Positions 1 through 12,619 of a stretch of DNA of 64,000 nucleotides are shown here, piece by piece (the stretch's first letter is position 1; every line of letters begins with the position of its first letter). The DNA comes from a bacterium. Lineage in GTDB: Bacteria > Methylomirabilota > Methylomirabilia > Methylomirabilales > 2-02-FULL-66-22. The stretch spans positions 1 through 64,000 of the forward strand of contig JAKPQH010000061.1 of assembly GCA_029580855.1 (NCBI GenBank), in the 5' to 3' direction. A program made the position numbers and the translations under genes. Under the pieces are notes generated by a model that had not been told where the DNA came from, did no database searches, and saw only the letters and a program-made list of their open reading frames with translations.

Positions 1-89
1 GGGGGCGTGTCGTGACGCGCCTGGCCTATGCCCACTTCGGTATCCCGCCGCCGACCGGCCCGCAGGGCGAGCTGTGGTCCGCCCGATGA
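1..89 (+). CDS. ruvB: Holliday junction helicase RuvB, C-terminal end (partial)
   Basis: Only the last 28 codons are in the window (first complete codon at 3, TGA at 87-89). They read GRVVTRLAYAHFGI followed by a short hydrophilic tail, which resembles the end of the RuvB winged-helix domain (Gly-Arg-x-x-Thr then Ala-Tyr-x-His). RuvB is the hexameric motor of RuvAB branch migration. The call is supported by the neighbours: a DUF2905 gene, spoIID-like, queA, tgt and yajC commonly follow ruvB. The fragment is too short for certainty on its own. Confidence 0.7.
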   Translation, partial: GRVVTRLAYAHFGIPPPTGPQGELWSAR

Positions 90-183
90 TTACGGCGGAG
101 CGGTGCGTGGGCGTTTGGGTTTCGACTTCGGTCCGGGGACGCCCGACCTCGGACCGCCAACTTCGAACCGTGAACCCTGACCC

Positions 184-402
184 ATGTTTGACTCGTTGGG
201 AAAGCTGCTGATCCTGTTCGGCGTGGTGCTGGTCCTGGTGGGGGGCGTCCTGGTCCTCACTGGAAGGCTCCCGTTCCTGGGACGATTGCCGGGTGACATC
301 GTGATTCGGCGGGAACACTGGAGTGTCTATTTCCCCCTGACGACCGGCATCCTGATCAGCGTCCTGCTCACCCTGATCTTCAGCATCTTCGGTCGGCGAT
401 GA
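184..402 (+). CDS. DUF2905 small membrane protein
   Basis: A 72-residue protein with two predicted membrane helices (about residues 5-27 and 47-69) joined by a short loop holding GRLPGDI and a basic stretch. This is the DUF2905 pattern (GRLPGDI, then a two-residue charged turn). The function is unknown. Members usually sit beside ruvB or queA genes, as here. ATG at 184 was chosen because the protein is full length from it. The stop overlaps the next gene by four bases (ATGA), so the two are probably translationally coupled. Confidence 0.85.
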   Translation: MFDSLGKLLILFGVVLVLVGGVLVLTGRLPFLGRLPGDIVIRREHWSVYFPLTTGILISVLLTLIFSIFGRR

Positions 403-1556
403 TAGGCGCGCGCCCGCAGCCCCCACGCCGGCGGCGGCCCGTCGCGCTTATGACGGCCGCTCTCCTCTTCACCGTGGCGGCGTCTGCGGCGACCGCCGAG
501 GACACCGTGCGCGTCCTCCTGGCGGAGGGTCGGCCGGTCGTGACGGTCGGCAGTCCCGGGCCGCTCACCCTGACGGATGTCTCCGGTCGACGAATCCTGG
601 CGCGGCGCATGGGCGGCGGGTTTCGGCTGACGAATCAGCGCGGGCTCGTTGCCGTACGCGAAACGGGGAAAGCGGCCGCCAGCCTCATCGCCTGGCCCGG
701 CGACGGCGCCCTGCTCACCCTCGACGGGCAACCCTTCCGTGGTCGGCTGTTTGTCCAGGTTCTCAACGGCGGCTTGGTGGCCGTCAACCTGGTCGAACTG
801 GAAGCGTATTTGCAGGGCGTCGTGAAGGACGAGATCCCACCCGGCTGGCCGGCGGAAGCCGCCAAGGCCGTGGCGGTCGCGGCGCGGACGTATGCGGTCT
901 ACCAGGGCCTCCGGAATCCCGACGCGCTGTTTCACCTGCGCGCCACCACGGCCTCCCAGGTCTACGGCGGGGCGCGAGGGGAGGATGCCCGCACAAACTG
1001 GGCGATCCAGGCAACCCGGCGGCAGATCCTGACGTTCGGCGGGCAACCGTTCCCGGCCTTCTACCACTCCTGTTCCGGCGGCGCTACCGAGGACGCCATG
1101 GATGTATTCGGCCTGGAGTACGACACCGTCCTCGGCGTCAAGGACGACTACAGCCTGGCGTGTCCGTACGTCTTGTGGGTCGAACGGTTGACCCACCGGC
1201 AGATCGAAGGCAATCTCGCCCGCGCAGGGCACCGGGTCGGGCGCGTCCTGGCGATCCAGGACCTGATCCGAAGCCGGACCGGGCGGATCTTCCAGATCGA
1301 GGTCCGGCACACCCAGGGAACGCTTGTCTTGGAGGGCAGGCGGTTTCGCGAGGCCATGGGCAACGACGTGATCCGCAGCACCGACTTCCAGGTCCGTGAA
1401 GAGGGCGGCGCGTTCACCTTCGTCGGGCGCGGATCCGGACACGGTGTGGGGTTGAGCCAGTGGGGCGCCAAGGAGATGGCCGACCTGGCGTTCCAATATC
1501 ACGAGATTCTGAAGTTCTATTACCCCCTGGCCGCCATCGGCCTCTGGCCCGAGTAA
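399..1556 (+). CDS. SpoIID/LytB-family peptidoglycan protein
   Basis: A 385-residue exported protein. Residues 1-33 form a signal peptide (Arg-rich start, hydrophobic core, cleavage near ATAEDT). The SpoIID domain follows: KDEIPPGW around residue 144 carries the conserved Glu, then AVAARTYAV, SCSGGATED, and near the C-terminus GSGHGVGLSQWGA. Family members cleave denuded glycan strands or activate amidases during cell-wall remodelling; SpoIID proper acts in sporulation, but homologues are common in non-sporulating bacteria next to ruvB and queA. The start overlaps the preceding stop (ATGA). The exact enzymatic role here is not determined. Confidence 0.85.
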   Translation: MIGARPQPPRRRRPVALMTAALLFTVAASAATAEDTVRVLLAEGRPVVTVGSPGPLTLTDVSGRRILARRMGGGFRLTNQRGLVAVRETGKAAASLIAWPGDGALLTLDGQPFRGRLFVQVLNGGLVAVNLVELEAYLQGVVKDEIPPGWPAEAAKAVAVAARTYAVYQGLRNPDALFHLRATTASQVYGGARGEDARTNWAIQATRRQILTFGGQPFPAFYHSCSGGATEDAMDVFGLEYDTVLGVKDDYSLACPYVLWVERLTHRQIEGNLARAGHRVGRVLAIQDLIRSRTGRIFQIEVRHTQGTLVLEGRRFREAMGNDVIRSTDFQVREEGGAFTFVGRGSGHGVGLSQWGAKEMADLAFQYHEILKFYYPLAAIGLWPE

Positions 1557-1624
1557 CGCGCCCGGGTCCTGTTCCGCTGTTGGCTTGGCCTCGCGGCGCG
1601 CAACCCCCGGCGCTCGGTGTTTCC

Positions 1625-4300
<2,676 letters not shown>

Positions 4301-4315
4301 CTCGGCACACCGACT

Positions 4316-4350
4316 CCCCCACCGCCCTGCGCCGCTGAGAGCGGTGGGGG
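4316..4350 (+). terminator. Stem-loop after yajC
   Basis: CCCCCACCGC (4316-4325) pairs perfectly with GCGGTGGGGG (4341-4350) around a 15-base loop. There is no uridine run, so it may act as a rho-assisted end or a 3' stability element. It lies between yajC and the convergent gene ending at 4408. Confidence 0.45.
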
Positions 4351-4407
4351 CCGCAATCATTCCACGGGGCGCCGGCGCATGTGGCGCAGCCCGCCCGTCG
4401 GCGTCTT

Positions 4408-4758
4408 TTACCGACGGGACTCCAGGTACTCCTTTAGCGCCGCAGCGTTGTTCAACCGCAACTCCGCCGAGCCGAAGAGCAGGGTGGCGCCCCCGCGCCC
4501 CAGGGCGTTCCGGAGCTGCGCGACACCCTCGCCGTTCGTGTCCAGCTCGGCGAAGTAGCGACGCTTGAACTCCGGCCACTTCTCCGGCGCGTGCCCGTAC
4601 CAGCGGCGCAGCTCGCTGGAGGGCGCCACATCCCTGGCCCAGTAATCGACCGCGGCCTTCTCCTTCGAAAGCCCTCGCGGCCACAGACGATCCACCAGAA
4701 TTCGGCGCCCGTCCTTTTGCTCCGGCGGTTCGTACACTCGCTTGGTCCGTATGGCCAT
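4408..4758 (-). CDS. DUF488 family protein
   Basis: A 116-residue protein (MAIRTKRVYEPPEQKDG...) with the DUF488 hallmarks RILVDRLWPRGLSKE, a W-x-R-D-V-A-PS segment, and RRWYGHAPEKWPEF. These small soluble proteins have no established function. ATG 4758 is preferred over an in-frame GTG at 4767 because GAGGTG lies at normal ribosome-binding distance. It is convergent with yajC and shares its orientation with the next minus-strand gene upstream. Confidence 0.85.
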   Translation of the reverse strand: MAIRTKRVYEPPEQKDGRRILVDRLWPRGLSKEKAAVDYWARDVAPSSELRRWYGHAPEKWPEFKRRYFAELDTNGEGVAQLRNALGRGGATLLFGSAELRLNNAAALKEYLESRR

Positions 4759-4849
4759 CGTAGTCACCTCACGACAGTGGATCGGGAACGCGGGTCGGGC
4801 CGGCCAGCCGCGTGCGGCGGCGGGGCCCCCGCAGTGACGGCTCCCGCGG

Positions 4850-5206
4850 TCACGGGAGCAGCTTCCGGTACAGGACGTGCCGGCGGTTCTTGGTAAAGGG
4901 GCGGACCTGCCCTGGCCAGCGACCTTGGTCCACGGCCTTGGCCCACGCGTCGCTCACCAGGACCTCGGGACTCTCGATCTCGTACAGGGCGTTGTAGGTC
5001 GGCTCGTTCTCGACAACGATGGTTTTTCGCTCGCCGCCGACGACCAGCGTCACCTCCTGCTTCCTGAAGCGCGCGACCGCCACCACGCCGGGGACGGTGA
5101 GGAGCAGCGGCACGTGCTCCTGGTCGTAGACTTCGTTGAACAGCGCGTCCTTGTCCGGCTCCACGTCCATGGCGGCGCTGAAGAGATACTTCGTCTGGAA
5201 CGACAT
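4850..5206 (-). CDS. Small dimeric alpha/beta-barrel-like protein
   Basis: A 118-residue protein starting [17 protein letters not shown]. The sequence [25 protein letters not shown] resembles ferredoxin-like alpha/beta barrels of the EthD/DUF4286/stress-barrel type, in which a Glu-His pair and a PGV turn recur. No catalytic function can be assigned. The start is secure: AAGGAGAGACCG precedes ATG at 5206. It lies just upstream of the DUF488 gene on the same strand and divergent from mtnA. Confidence 0.65.
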   Translation of the reverse strand: MSFQTKYLFSAAMDVEPDKDALFNEVYDQEHVPLLLTVPGVVAVARFRKQEVTLVVGGERKTIVVENEPTYNALYEIESPEVLVSDAWAKAVDQGRWPGQVRPFTKNRRHVLYRKLLP

Positions 5207-5354
5207 CGGTCTCTCCTTTGCGAGGGGGTCCGCCGCAAACGGCTGCGTGCTGCGCGTCCTGTCTACGGTACCACAAGATCCACCGGGGCACCAACGTCCA
5301 ACGCGCGGCCACCCCGGTTCGCGGCTCGAGGCTCGCCGGGGCGGAGTTTTCGTT

Positions 5355-5382
5355 TTGCATCGTCGGACGAACATGTTAGGCT
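5355..5382 (+). promoter_or_regulatory. Candidate sigma-70 promoter for mtnA
   Basis: TTGCAT (5355-5360) and TAGGCT (5377-5382) are 16 bases apart, about 40 bases before the mtnA start in the divergent gap. Match to consensus is moderate. Confidence 0.35.
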
Positions 5383-5419
5383 GTTTTTTACAGACCGTTG
5401 CCGTCGTCGGGGATGCGGA

Positions 5420-6472
5420 ATGACCGATGCGTTCGTGACCATCGACTGGACCGGGACCGGCACCATCCGGCTCATCGACCAGACGCGGCTGCCGCTCGAA
5501 GAGGTGTACGTCGAGTGCGCGACCGTGGACGAGGTGGCGCGCGCCATCCGGACGATGCAGGTCCGGGGGGCGCCGGCCATCGGGATCGCCGCCGCCATGG
5601 GGCTGGCGATGGCCGCCCGGACGATCCAGGCGCCGACCTTCGCGGCCTTCTACGCCGCCCTGGAGACACACGGCGCGGACCTCCTGCGCACCCGCCCCAC
5701 CGCCGTGAATCTGGCCTGGGCCGTGCGGAAGCTGCTGCGCGCGGCGCAGAGCCTGCGGGACCTGCCGCTGGCCGAGATACCCGGCCGCCTGATCGCGGAA
5801 GCGACCGCCATGCGGGCGGAGGACATCCGCATCAACCGAGCCATCGGCGCGCACGGGCAGGAGCTGGTGCCCGACCCGGCGCGGATCCTCACCCACTGCA
5901 ACGCCGGCGGTCTCGCCACCGCGGGATACGGAACGGCGGTCGGGGTCATCCGCGCGGCCGCCGAGGCCGGAAAGCGCGTCAGGGTCTGGGTGGATGAAAC
6001 GCGCCCCCTGTTGCAGGGCGCCCGCCTGACGGCCTGGGAGCTGTCGCGCGCCGGCATCCCGGCGACGCTCATCACGGACAACATGGCGGGGTATTTTATG
6101 CATCGGGGCGAGGTGGATTTCGTCGTCGTGGGTGCGGACCGGATCGCCAGGAATGGGGATACGGCCAACAAGATCGGCACCTACAGCGTCGCCGTCCTGG
6201 CCCGGGCCCACGGGATCCCGTTCTACGTGGCGGCGCCCACCTCGACACTGGATCTGAGTGTGAACGGGGGCGCGGAGATTCCCATCGAGGAGCGGGGGCC
6301 GGAGGAAGTCACCGAGATCGGCGGCCGTCGTCTGGCGCCCAGTGGAATCCGAGCGGCCAATCCGGCCTTCGACGTCACGCCCGCCAGTTACATCGACGGG
6401 ATCATCACCGAGCGGGGCGTCGCGCGTACCCCGTATGACGAGAGCTTGCCGCGCCTGGCCGGCGACGCGTAG
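5420..6472 (+). CDS. mtnA: Methylthioribose-1-phosphate isomerase
   Basis: Converts methylthioribose-1-phosphate to methylthioribulose-1-phosphate in methionine salvage. The 350-residue protein has the eIF2B-alpha-like fold motifs [26 protein letters not shown] with the catalytic Cys near residue 160, DNMAG, and [20 protein letters not shown] with the catalytic Asp near residue 239, then ending [17 protein letters not shown]. Start ATG 5420 gives the normal N-terminus. No other methionine-salvage gene is visible in the window; the next gene, slt, begins 13 bases after the stop. Confidence 0.93.
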   Translation: MTDAFVTIDWTGTGTIRLIDQTRLPLEEVYVECATVDEVARAIRTMQVRGAPAIGIAAAMGLAMAARTIQAPTFAAFYAALETHGADLLRTRPTAVNLAWAVRKLLRAAQSLRDLPLAEIPGRLIAEATAMRAEDIRINRAIGAHGQELVPDPARILTHCNAGGLATAGYGTAVGVIRAAAEAGKRVRVWVDETRPLLQGARLTAWELSRAGIPATLITDNMAGYFMHRGEVDFVVVGADRIARNGDTANKIGTYSVAVLARAHGIPFYVAAPTSTLDLSVNGGAEIPIEERGPEEVTEIGGRRLAPSGIRAANPAFDVTPASYIDGIITERGVARTPYDESLPRLAGDA

Positions 6473-6485
6473 CCCATGCGCCAAC

Positions 6486-8756
6486 ATGCACGATAGCCCT
6501 CACACCTCCCATTCCAAGGTATCGCTCAGGCCGGGGCGCTGGCTCATCCTGGCGGCGCTTCTCGTGTCGGTGGCGGGGGGCGCCCACGCCGGCGACGACA
6601 CCGGATCCGTTTTCGAGGCCGTCATCCGCGTTGCAGCCAAGAGCGTGGAATCCGGCGATCTTTCCGCCGCGGCGGAGGCGTTGTCGAGGCTGGACCCGCT
6701 GCGGATCCCGGAGGCCCAGCGACGGCGGGCGGATCTCCTCCTGGGTGTCGTCTTCTGGCGCCAGGGCCGGGCCGAGGATGCCGCCGAGCGCCTGGAGGCC
6801 GCCGCGGCCGACGCCCTCCTGGGGGATTACGCCCTCTACAACCTCGCCCGGGCCCGGCGATCGGCCGGCCGCCCCGAACTGGCGGCGGAGGCGCTTCAGC
6901 GGCTCGTTGCACAACATCCGCAGAGCGTCTTCCGCGATCGGGCGGGCCGCGAGATGCCGCGGGATTTTCTGGAGGCCGGCCGGCTCGCCGAAGCCGAGGA
7001 GGCCACAAAGCAATATCTGGCTGCCGGCCCCTCCAGCGCGGGACGAGGCGACGTGGGTCTCACGCTGGGGGAGATCTTCCTGCGCGGCGGATGGGTGGAC
7101 CGGGCCGAGGAGGTATTCCGCCGCTTGTGGATCGAGCTGCCGGGGAGCCCGGAGAGTCAACGCGCCCAGGAGTTGCTGGCCGCCATCCCGACCGCGCGGC
7201 CCCTCACCGCCGACGAGCAGTTCCAGCGGGCCGCGACGCTCTACCAGATCGGGCGATACGGGCCGGCCATCCCGGAGCTGGCCCCCTTCGCGGTCGCCGG
7301 GTCCCCGCGCGAGGCGCGAGCGCGGATGATGCTGGGCCTCAGCGCGTTCAACACTCGCCAGTACGCCCAGGCGGTGCAATGGCTGGAGCCGCTCACGGAC
7401 TCTGCCCGCCCGGATGCGTCGGAGGCCCGTTTTTGGCTGGGGCGCAGCGCCGGTCGCGCCGGGGATGCGGAGAAGTTCACCGCCTCCTTGACCCGGGTCG
7501 CCGATGCCAAACCGAAGACGCGGCGGAGCGAGGAGGCGCTCTACCTCCTGGCCCAGGACGCCGCCGACAACGCGGACATCGCCAAATCCCGCGCCTACCT
7601 GGCTCGCCTGCTGCGGGACTACCCCAAGGGCGCCTGGCGGGATGTCGCCCTGTGGCTCCAGGGTTGGCTCGCCTACAAGCGGAAGGAATTTTCCGCGGCC
7701 GCGGCGTCCTGGAGGCGCCTCGCGGACGAGGAATCGGGATCCCGCTGGCGCGTCCCGGCGATCTACTGGCGGGGCCGCGCGCTCGAGGCCGCCAAACATA
7801 TCTCCGATGCGCTGAAAACCTACCGGACGCTGGTGGACAGCGGCGCGAACGAGTACTACTACCGCCTCCGAGCGACCGATCGGCTGGCCGTTCTGACAAA
7901 GAAGGCGCCCCCGAAACCGCCGGCGGGGGCGGCCAAACCGTTGCCGGCGGGCGGCGCCGTGGGGCCCCACGCCGAGAAGGCCCGAGCCTTGCGGGGTCTC
8001 GGCCTCGCCGACGAGGCGGTCGAGGAGTGGATCGAGCAGGTGTGGGGCCGCCCGGACGAGCGGGCCGGTCTGGCGGAAGCGTGCAACGTGTTCCTGGAAC
8101 TGGGTCGGTACGACAAGGCCGTCTGGGTGGGGAACAGACTGCTGCGGCCGATGCTGGTTCAGGAAGGCGGCCTGCCGCCCATCCCCGGTTTCTGGCAGTG
8201 CAGCTACCCTCTGGGCCACATCGACCTGGTGCGCCGGAACGCTGGAGAACGCGCGCTCGATCCGTACCTGGTGCTGGCCGTGATCCGCGAGGAGAGCGCG
8301 TTCGCGCCCCAGGCCGTCTCCCGCGCCGGAGCGCGCGGACTGATGCAGCTCATGCAGCAGACGGCGGACCTCACGGCGCGCGAGCACAAACTGCCCCCCG
8401 TGACCTCCGCCGACCTGGAGGCGCCGGAGCGGAACATCCAGCTCGGCGTGAACCACCTGGCGGACCTCATCCGGGACTTCGGCGGCAACCTCAGCTTGGC
8501 GCTGGCGGGGTACAATGCGGGGCGGCACGCGGTGCAGCGCTGGGTGCAGCGCTTCGGGTTCGCCGACGAGGCCGAGTTCGTCGAGGACATCCCCTACACG
8601 GAAACCCGCAACTACGTCAAGCGCGTGCTGGGCAACTACGATCGGTACCAGACGCTGTACGGGCCGGCGCAGGCCGGGACGCGCGAGCCGCCGGGAGCGC
8701 CGTCCCCCGCGTGGGCCCGCGCGGGGCGGCAAGACGACCACCCGGGGAGGAGCTGA
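6486..8756 (+). CDS. slt: Soluble lytic murein transglycosylase with TPR-like repeats
   Basis: A 756-residue periplasmic protein. The N-terminus carries a signal peptide (LILAALLVSVAGGAHA), then a long alpha-helical superhelix of TPR/Sel1-like repeats (about 40-570), and a C-terminal SLT domain: AVIREESAFAPQAVSRAGA with the catalytic Glu near residue 602, GLMQLM, LGVNHLADLI, and ALAGYNAGRHAVQRW, ending with NYVKRVLGNYDRYQTLY. It cleaves glycan strands to anhydromuramyl products. A proline-rich tail follows the domain. The stop lies four bases before thiD and a GGGGAGGAG ribosome site bridges the two. Confidence 0.9.
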   Translation: MHDSPHTSHSKVSLRPGRWLILAALLVSVAGGAHAGDDTGSVFEAVIRVAAKSVESGDLSAAAEALSRLDPLRIPEAQRRRADLLLGVVFWRQGRAEDAAERLEAAAADALLGDYALYNLARARRSAGRPELAAEALQRLVAQHPQSVFRDRAGREMPRDFLEAGRLAEAEEATKQYLAAGPSSAGRGDVGLTLGEIFLRGGWVDRAEEVFRRLWIELPGSPESQRAQELLAAIPTARPLTADEQFQRAATLYQIGRYGPAIPELAPFAVAGSPREARARMMLGLSAFNTRQYAQAVQWLEPLTDSARPDASEARFWLGRSAGRAGDAEKFTASLTRVADAKPKTRRSEEALYLLAQDAADNADIAKSRAYLARLLRDYPKGAWRDVALWLQGWLAYKRKEFSAAAASWRRLADEESGSRWRVPAIYWRGRALEAAKHISDALKTYRTLVDSGANEYYYRLRATDRLAVLTKKAPPKPPAGAAKPLPAGGAVGPHAEKARALRGLGLADEAVEEWIEQVWGRPDERAGLAEACNVFLELGRYDKAVWVGNRLLRPMLVQEGGLPPIPGFWQCSYPLGHIDLVRRNAGERALDPYLVLAVIREESAFAPQAVSRAGARGLMQLMQQTADLTAREHKLPPVTSADLEAPERNIQLGVNHLADLIRDFGGNLSLALAGYNAGRHAVQRWVQRFGFADEAEFVEDIPYTETRNYVKRVLGNYDRYQTLYGPAQAGTREPPGAPSPAWARAGRQDDHPGRS

Positions 8757-8759
8757 GAC

Positions 8760-9578
8760 ATGCGCGGGAGCCGGATGCCGACGGCGCTGACCGTCGCCGG
8801 CTCGGATTCCGGCGGGGGCGCCGGGATCCAGGCCGACCTGAAAACGTTCACCGCTTTTCGCGTGTTCGGTCTGTCGGCGATCGCGGGCCTCACGGCACAG
8901 AACACGCGTGGGGTCCGCGGTGTGGAGCTTCCCACCACGGAATTCATCGCGGCGCAGCTCCGCGCCGTCCTGGAGGACATCGGCGTGGACGCCGTGAAGA
9001 CCGGCATGCTGGCCACGGGGGCGATCATCCGGACCGTGGCCGGCGCGGTGCGCGAGTTCCGGTTGACCAATCTCGTCGTGGATCCGGTCATGATCGCCGC
9101 CAGCGGCGACACCCTCATGCAGCATGAGGCCGCACCGGTCATGCGCGAGCACCTGTTTCCGCTGGCCACGGTGGTCACACCCAACCTGGACGAGGCCACC
9201 TTCTTGTGCGAGCGCAAGATCCGGACCATCGACGACATGGAGGAGGCGGCCCGGACGATCCACGCCATGGGTCCGCGCTACGTCCTGATCAAGGGCGGGC
9301 ATCTCCCGGGCGAGCGCGTGGTGGATCTGCTCTTCGACGGACGCCACTCCGTGCGGACGGAAAGCCCGCGCATCCCGGGAGAATTCCACGGCACCGGCTG
9401 CACCCTCTCCTCGGCCATCGCGTCGGGTCTGGCCAAAGGCCTGGGTGTGCCGGAAGCCGTCGCGGCGGCTCAAGCCTACATCGCCCTCGCGATGCGCTCG
9501 GCCCCCGCCGTCGGCGGGGGGCGCCGCCCCCTGAACCACTGTCCGGACGGTTTCGTCCCCCCGGAGGTCCGGCCATGA
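8760..9578 (+). CDS. thiD: Hydroxymethylpyrimidine/phosphomethylpyrimidine kinase
   Basis: Phosphorylates HMP and HMP-P for thiamine synthesis. The 272-residue ribokinase-fold protein shows ALTVAGSDSGGGAGIQADLKTF at the N-terminus, GLTAQNT, VKTGMLA, VVDPVMIAASGDTL, TPNLDEA, LIKGGH, and GTGCTLSSAIASGLA with the catalytic base region near the end. ATG 8760 has a strong ribosome site; MPTALTV at 8775 is an alternative start. Its stop overlaps the next start by ATGA. Confidence 0.94.
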   Translation: MRGSRMPTALTVAGSDSGGGAGIQADLKTFTAFRVFGLSAIAGLTAQNTRGVRGVELPTTEFIAAQLRAVLEDIGVDAVKTGMLATGAIIRTVAGAVREFRLTNLVVDPVMIAASGDTLMQHEAAPVMREHLFPLATVVTPNLDEATFLCERKIRTIDDMEEAARTIHAMGPRYVLIKGGHLPGERVVDLLFDGRHSVRTESPRIPGEFHGTGCTLSSAIASGLAKGLGVPEAVAAAQAYIALAMRSAPAVGGGRRPLNHCPDGFVPPEVRP

Positions 9579-10465
9579 AGGCGGTCCCTGCCTGTCTCAC
9601 CTGCATCCTGGGGGATGTCTATGCCGCAGCCCAGCAGGTCACCCGCGACCCCGCCGTCCAGCTCCGAGTGGCAAAGGACTGCATGAGGTTCTTGGCGGAC
9701 ACCTTTGGCCACGAGCGGGTGCCGTCCGACTACATCACCGAGGTGCACCGGATCCTCAAGCGCGACACCGGCGTCGCCACCCCCTTCGCCGAAAGCCGGA
9801 ACCAGTTGAACCGGGTCGCCATGGAGCTGGCCCCGACCATCCAGGCGCAGGCGGAACGGTTGGAGGGGCTGCCCCGTTTTCGTGTCCTGACCTTGTGGGC
9901 CCTGGCGGGGAACAGCCTGGATTCGCGCACCGTCGGGATCGGGTACGCCTTCGAGCCGGCCCGGATGCTCCAGCATCTGCAATCGTACGTGGACCGCGGG
10001 ATGGCCAGGGACGATGTGGACCGTCTGTACGAGCGGGTGACCGCACGCACCCCCGTCCTGTACATCCACGACAACGTCGGCGAGATCGCCCTGGACGCGC
10101 TGCTGATCCGGGAGATCCGGCGTCACGGCTGCCGGGTCACCTCCGCCCTGCGCGGCGGCCCGATCACCTCCGACGCCACCATGGCGGACGGCCTCGCCGT
10201 CGGTCTGGACCGCGCCGCGGACCGGCTGATCCAGGCCGGTTCGGACACTCTCGGCATCTCCTGGGACGAGGCCTCCCCCGAGCTCCGCGCTGCGCTGCGC
10301 GCTGCGCCGCTGGTCATCGCCAAGGGGCAGGCCAACTATTACGTGTTCTCCGAGCACCGGGCGGAGCTTGCCGCCGAGGTCTTCTGTCTGTTTACCATCA
10401 AGTGCCAGCCGGTGGCGGACGTGGTCGGCGTGGAGCCCAAACAGGCGGTGGGGATCTTCTTGTAG
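9575..10465 (+). CDS. DUF89 metal-dependent phosphatase
   Basis: A 296-residue member of the DUF89/ARMT1-like damage-control phosphatase family. The N-terminal ACLTCILGD pair of cysteines, YIHDNVGEIALDALLI (the Asp-Asn metal site), VTSALRGGPITSDATMAD and VIAKGQANYY are typical of the prokaryotic subgroup. These enzymes hydrolyse sugar phosphates or damaged phospho-metabolites using a divalent metal; the natural substrate cannot be read from sequence. Overlap with thiD suggests a shared transcript, and coaBC follows after a 208-base gap, so a housekeeping role near cofactor synthesis is plausible. Confidence 0.85.
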   Translation: MKAVPACLTCILGDVYAAAQQVTRDPAVQLRVAKDCMRFLADTFGHERVPSDYITEVHRILKRDTGVATPFAESRNQLNRVAMELAPTIQAQAERLEGLPRFRVLTLWALAGNSLDSRTVGIGYAFEPARMLQHLQSYVDRGMARDDVDRLYERVTARTPVLYIHDNVGEIALDALLIREIRRHGCRVTSALRGGPITSDATMADGLAVGLDRAADRLIQAGSDTLGISWDEASPELRAALRAAPLVIAKGQANYYVFSEHRAELAAEVFCLFTIKCQPVADVVGVEPKQAVGIFL

Positions 10466-10673
10466 CGATACACTCATCCAAGGCACACGCGCCGTGAGAC
10501 CGTGGAAGAGGATATCGAATGTCGAAGCGTGGCGGCACCGCGGTCCATGGGCGCACCCACGGTCGCCAAAGCGGACGGTTCCGCACGGTGTTTGAAGGCT
10601 GACCCGGGCGAGGCAAAGCCGGCCCGTGGCGATACACCGCATGGGTCGAACCCAGGACCGGGAGAATGGTGCC

Positions 10674-11879
10674 ATGACCCTCAGCCGCAAGCGTATCCTG
10701 CTCGGCGTCACGGGGAGCATCGCGGCGTACAAGGCGGTGGAGTTGCTCCGCCTGCTCACCAAGGCCGGTGCCGAGGTCCAGGTCGTGATGACCGAGGCCG
10801 CCACCCGGTTCGTGGCGCCCCTCACCTTTGAGACGCTCTCTCGGCAGGAGGTCCTCCTGGACATGTGGTCGCTGGCCTACAGCCACCGCATCGGCCACCT
10901 CGAGGCGTCCCAGCGCGCCCAGCTCTTCGTCGTGGCGCCGGCCACGGCGCGCACCATCGCGCGGCTGGCGCTGGGCCTGGCCGACGATTTTCTGAGCTGC
11001 ATCTATCTGGCCAGCCGCTGCCCGGTGGTCGTGGCGCCGGCCATGGATTGCGACATGCTGGAGCACCAGGCCGTGCGGGAGAACCTGGCGCGGCTGCGTG
11101 ACCGGGGCGTGCACATCGTCGAGCCGGACACTGGACCGCTCGCCTCCGGCATGGTGGGGCGCGGACGCCTGGCGGCGCTCTCGGAGATCGTCGGCCGCAT
11201 CCGGCTGATCCTGACCCCGCGGCAGGATCTGGAGGGGCAGACGGTCCTGGTCACTGCCGGCCCCACGCGCGAGCCGCTGGACCCCGTCCGGTTCCTGTCC
11301 AACCGCTCCTCCGGCAAGATGGGGTACGCCATCGCGGAGGCGGCGGCGGCGCGCGGCGCGCGGGTGATCCTGGTGAGCGGTCCCACCGCGCTGGCGCCTC
11401 CTCCCGGCGCCGACGTGATTCGCGTGGAAACGGCCGAGGAGATGTACCGCGCCGTCCTGGCCGAGCTGGAATCCGCCGGTGTCGTCATCAAGGCCGCCGC
11501 GGTGGCCGATTATCGCCCCACGCACAAGGCGGACAACAAGATCAAAAAGGGCGGCGCGCTTTCCGAGGTGGCGCTGGAGCCGACGCCGGACATCCTGGCC
11601 GAGCTGGGAAAGCGGAAGGGTCCGCGGATCCTGGTCGGCTTCGCCGCCGAGACCGACGATGTGTTGGCCAACGCCCGCGCGAAGCTCCAACGGAAAAACC
11701 TGGACCTCGTGGTCGCCAACGACGTGGGTCGGGTCGGCGCCGGCTTCGACGTGGACACCAACGCGGTGACGATCCTGGACGCCACGGGCGGCACCGAGGA
11801 GTTACCCCTCCTGTCGAAGCGCGAGGTCGCGGATCGGATCCTGGATCGCGTGACGGCTCTGCTCCGTAGGGCCGCCTGA
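10674..11879 (+). CDS. coaBC: Bifunctional phosphopantothenoylcysteine decarboxylase/synthetase
   Basis: Performs the second and third steps from pantothenate to coenzyme A. The N-terminal flavoprotein half has [25 protein letters not shown] with the catalytic His, and PAMDCDM where the usual motif is PAMNxxM. The C-terminal synthetase half has [39 protein letters not shown] and KIKKGG. The flap reads [12 protein letters not shown], so Ser stands where many homologues have Cys. ATG 10674 was chosen for GGGAG nine bases upstream. The 401-residue length is normal. The preceding 208 bases hold no gene that I can support. Confidence 0.94.
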   Translation: MTLSRKRILLGVTGSIAAYKAVELLRLLTKAGAEVQVVMTEAATRFVAPLTFETLSRQEVLLDMWSLAYSHRIGHLEASQRAQLFVVAPATARTIARLALGLADDFLSCIYLASRCPVVVAPAMDCDMLEHQAVRENLARLRDRGVHIVEPDTGPLASGMVGRGRLAALSEIVGRIRLILTPRQDLEGQTVLVTAGPTREPLDPVRFLSNRSSGKMGYAIAEAAAARGARVILVSGPTALAPPPGADVIRVETAEEMYRAVLAELESAGVVIKAAAVADYRPTHKADNKIKKGGALSEVALEPTPDILAELGKRKGPRILVGFAAETDDVLANARAKLQRKNLDLVVANDVGRVGAGFDVDTNAVTILDATGGTEELPLLSKREVADRILDRVTALLRRAA

Positions 11880-11911
11880 CCGACCTCCGCCGACACCGGC
11901 ACGGGAAAGCC

Positions 11912-12595
11912 ATGGAGACGGAACCCCAGCAGGAGTTGCGCGAGATCGTCGGCCAGGTGCGCGGCTATCTGGAGCGGCAGCGGGAACTGGGTCTCGATCG
12001 TGGGGAGCTATCCTGGCCCGCGTCGCCGGCCGCGGCGGCGGCGCGCCCCACCCTGGAGCAGGTGCGCGCCGATCTGGGCGAGTGCACGCGCTGCAAGCTG
12101 CACCGACACCGCACCCGGATCGTCTTCGGGGTGGGGAACCCCAAAGCCGCTCTGGTCTTCGTGGGTGAGGCGCCGGGCGCCGACGAGGACGCGCAGGGCG
12201 AGCCGTTTGTCGGCCGCGCGGGCCAGCTGCTGACCAAGATCATCGAGGCCATGGGGATGCGCCGGGAGGACGTGTATATCTGCAACATCATCAAGTGTCG
12301 CCCGCCGAACAACCGGATGCCCGAGGCGGACGAGATCGTGGCCTGCCAGCCGTTCCTGCTGGAGCAGCTTCGCGCCATCGGGCCCCGCTTCATCTGCGCG
12401 CTGGGTGGGCCCGCGGCGCAGACCCTGCTCCAGACCCGGGAGCCGATTTCGCGCCTGCGCGGCAGGTTCTACGACTTTCACGGCATCCCGCTTTTGCCCA
12501 CGTTCCACCCGGCGTTTCTGCTGCGAAACCCCAACGAGAAAAAGACGGTGTGGGAAGACATGAAGCTCCTCCTGCGCCACATGCGGCAGGCCTGA
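11912..12595 (+). CDS. Uracil-DNA glycosylase, 4Fe-4S family
   Basis: Removes uracil from DNA to start base-excision repair. The 227-residue protein carries the family 4/5 signature: [11 protein letters not shown] (two cluster cysteines), [50 protein letters not shown] with another Cys, and [18 protein letters not shown] places it with family 4, as in thermophile UDGa, and a phage-polymerase-associated annotation is common for this group. An Ala-rich linker precedes the domain. ATG 11912 lies 32 bases after coaBC and priA follows at 24 bases, so co-transcription is likely. Confidence 0.92.
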   Translation: METEPQQELREIVGQVRGYLERQRELGLDRGELSWPASPAAAAARPTLEQVRADLGECTRCKLHRHRTRIVFGVGNPKAALVFVGEAPGADEDAQGEPFVGRAGQLLTKIIEAMGMRREDVYICNIIKCRPPNNRMPEADEIVACQPFLLEQLRAIGPRFICALGGPAAQTLLQTREPISRLRGRFYDFHGIPLLPTFHPAFLLRNPNEKKTVWEDMKLLLRHMRQA

Positions 12596-12619
12596 CGCGG
12601 CCGTGGCCCACCCACCGCC

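Noticed and set aside
6405-9539. Minus-strand open frame of more than 1000 codons
   Set aside because: Antisense to slt and thiD, which have full motif support; composition is that of a shadow frame.
10642-10654. T-loop-like sequence TGGGTCGAACCCA in the gap before coaBC, suggesting a tRNA
   Set aside because: No acceptor, D or anticodon stem can be built around it; it is only a five-base palindrome.
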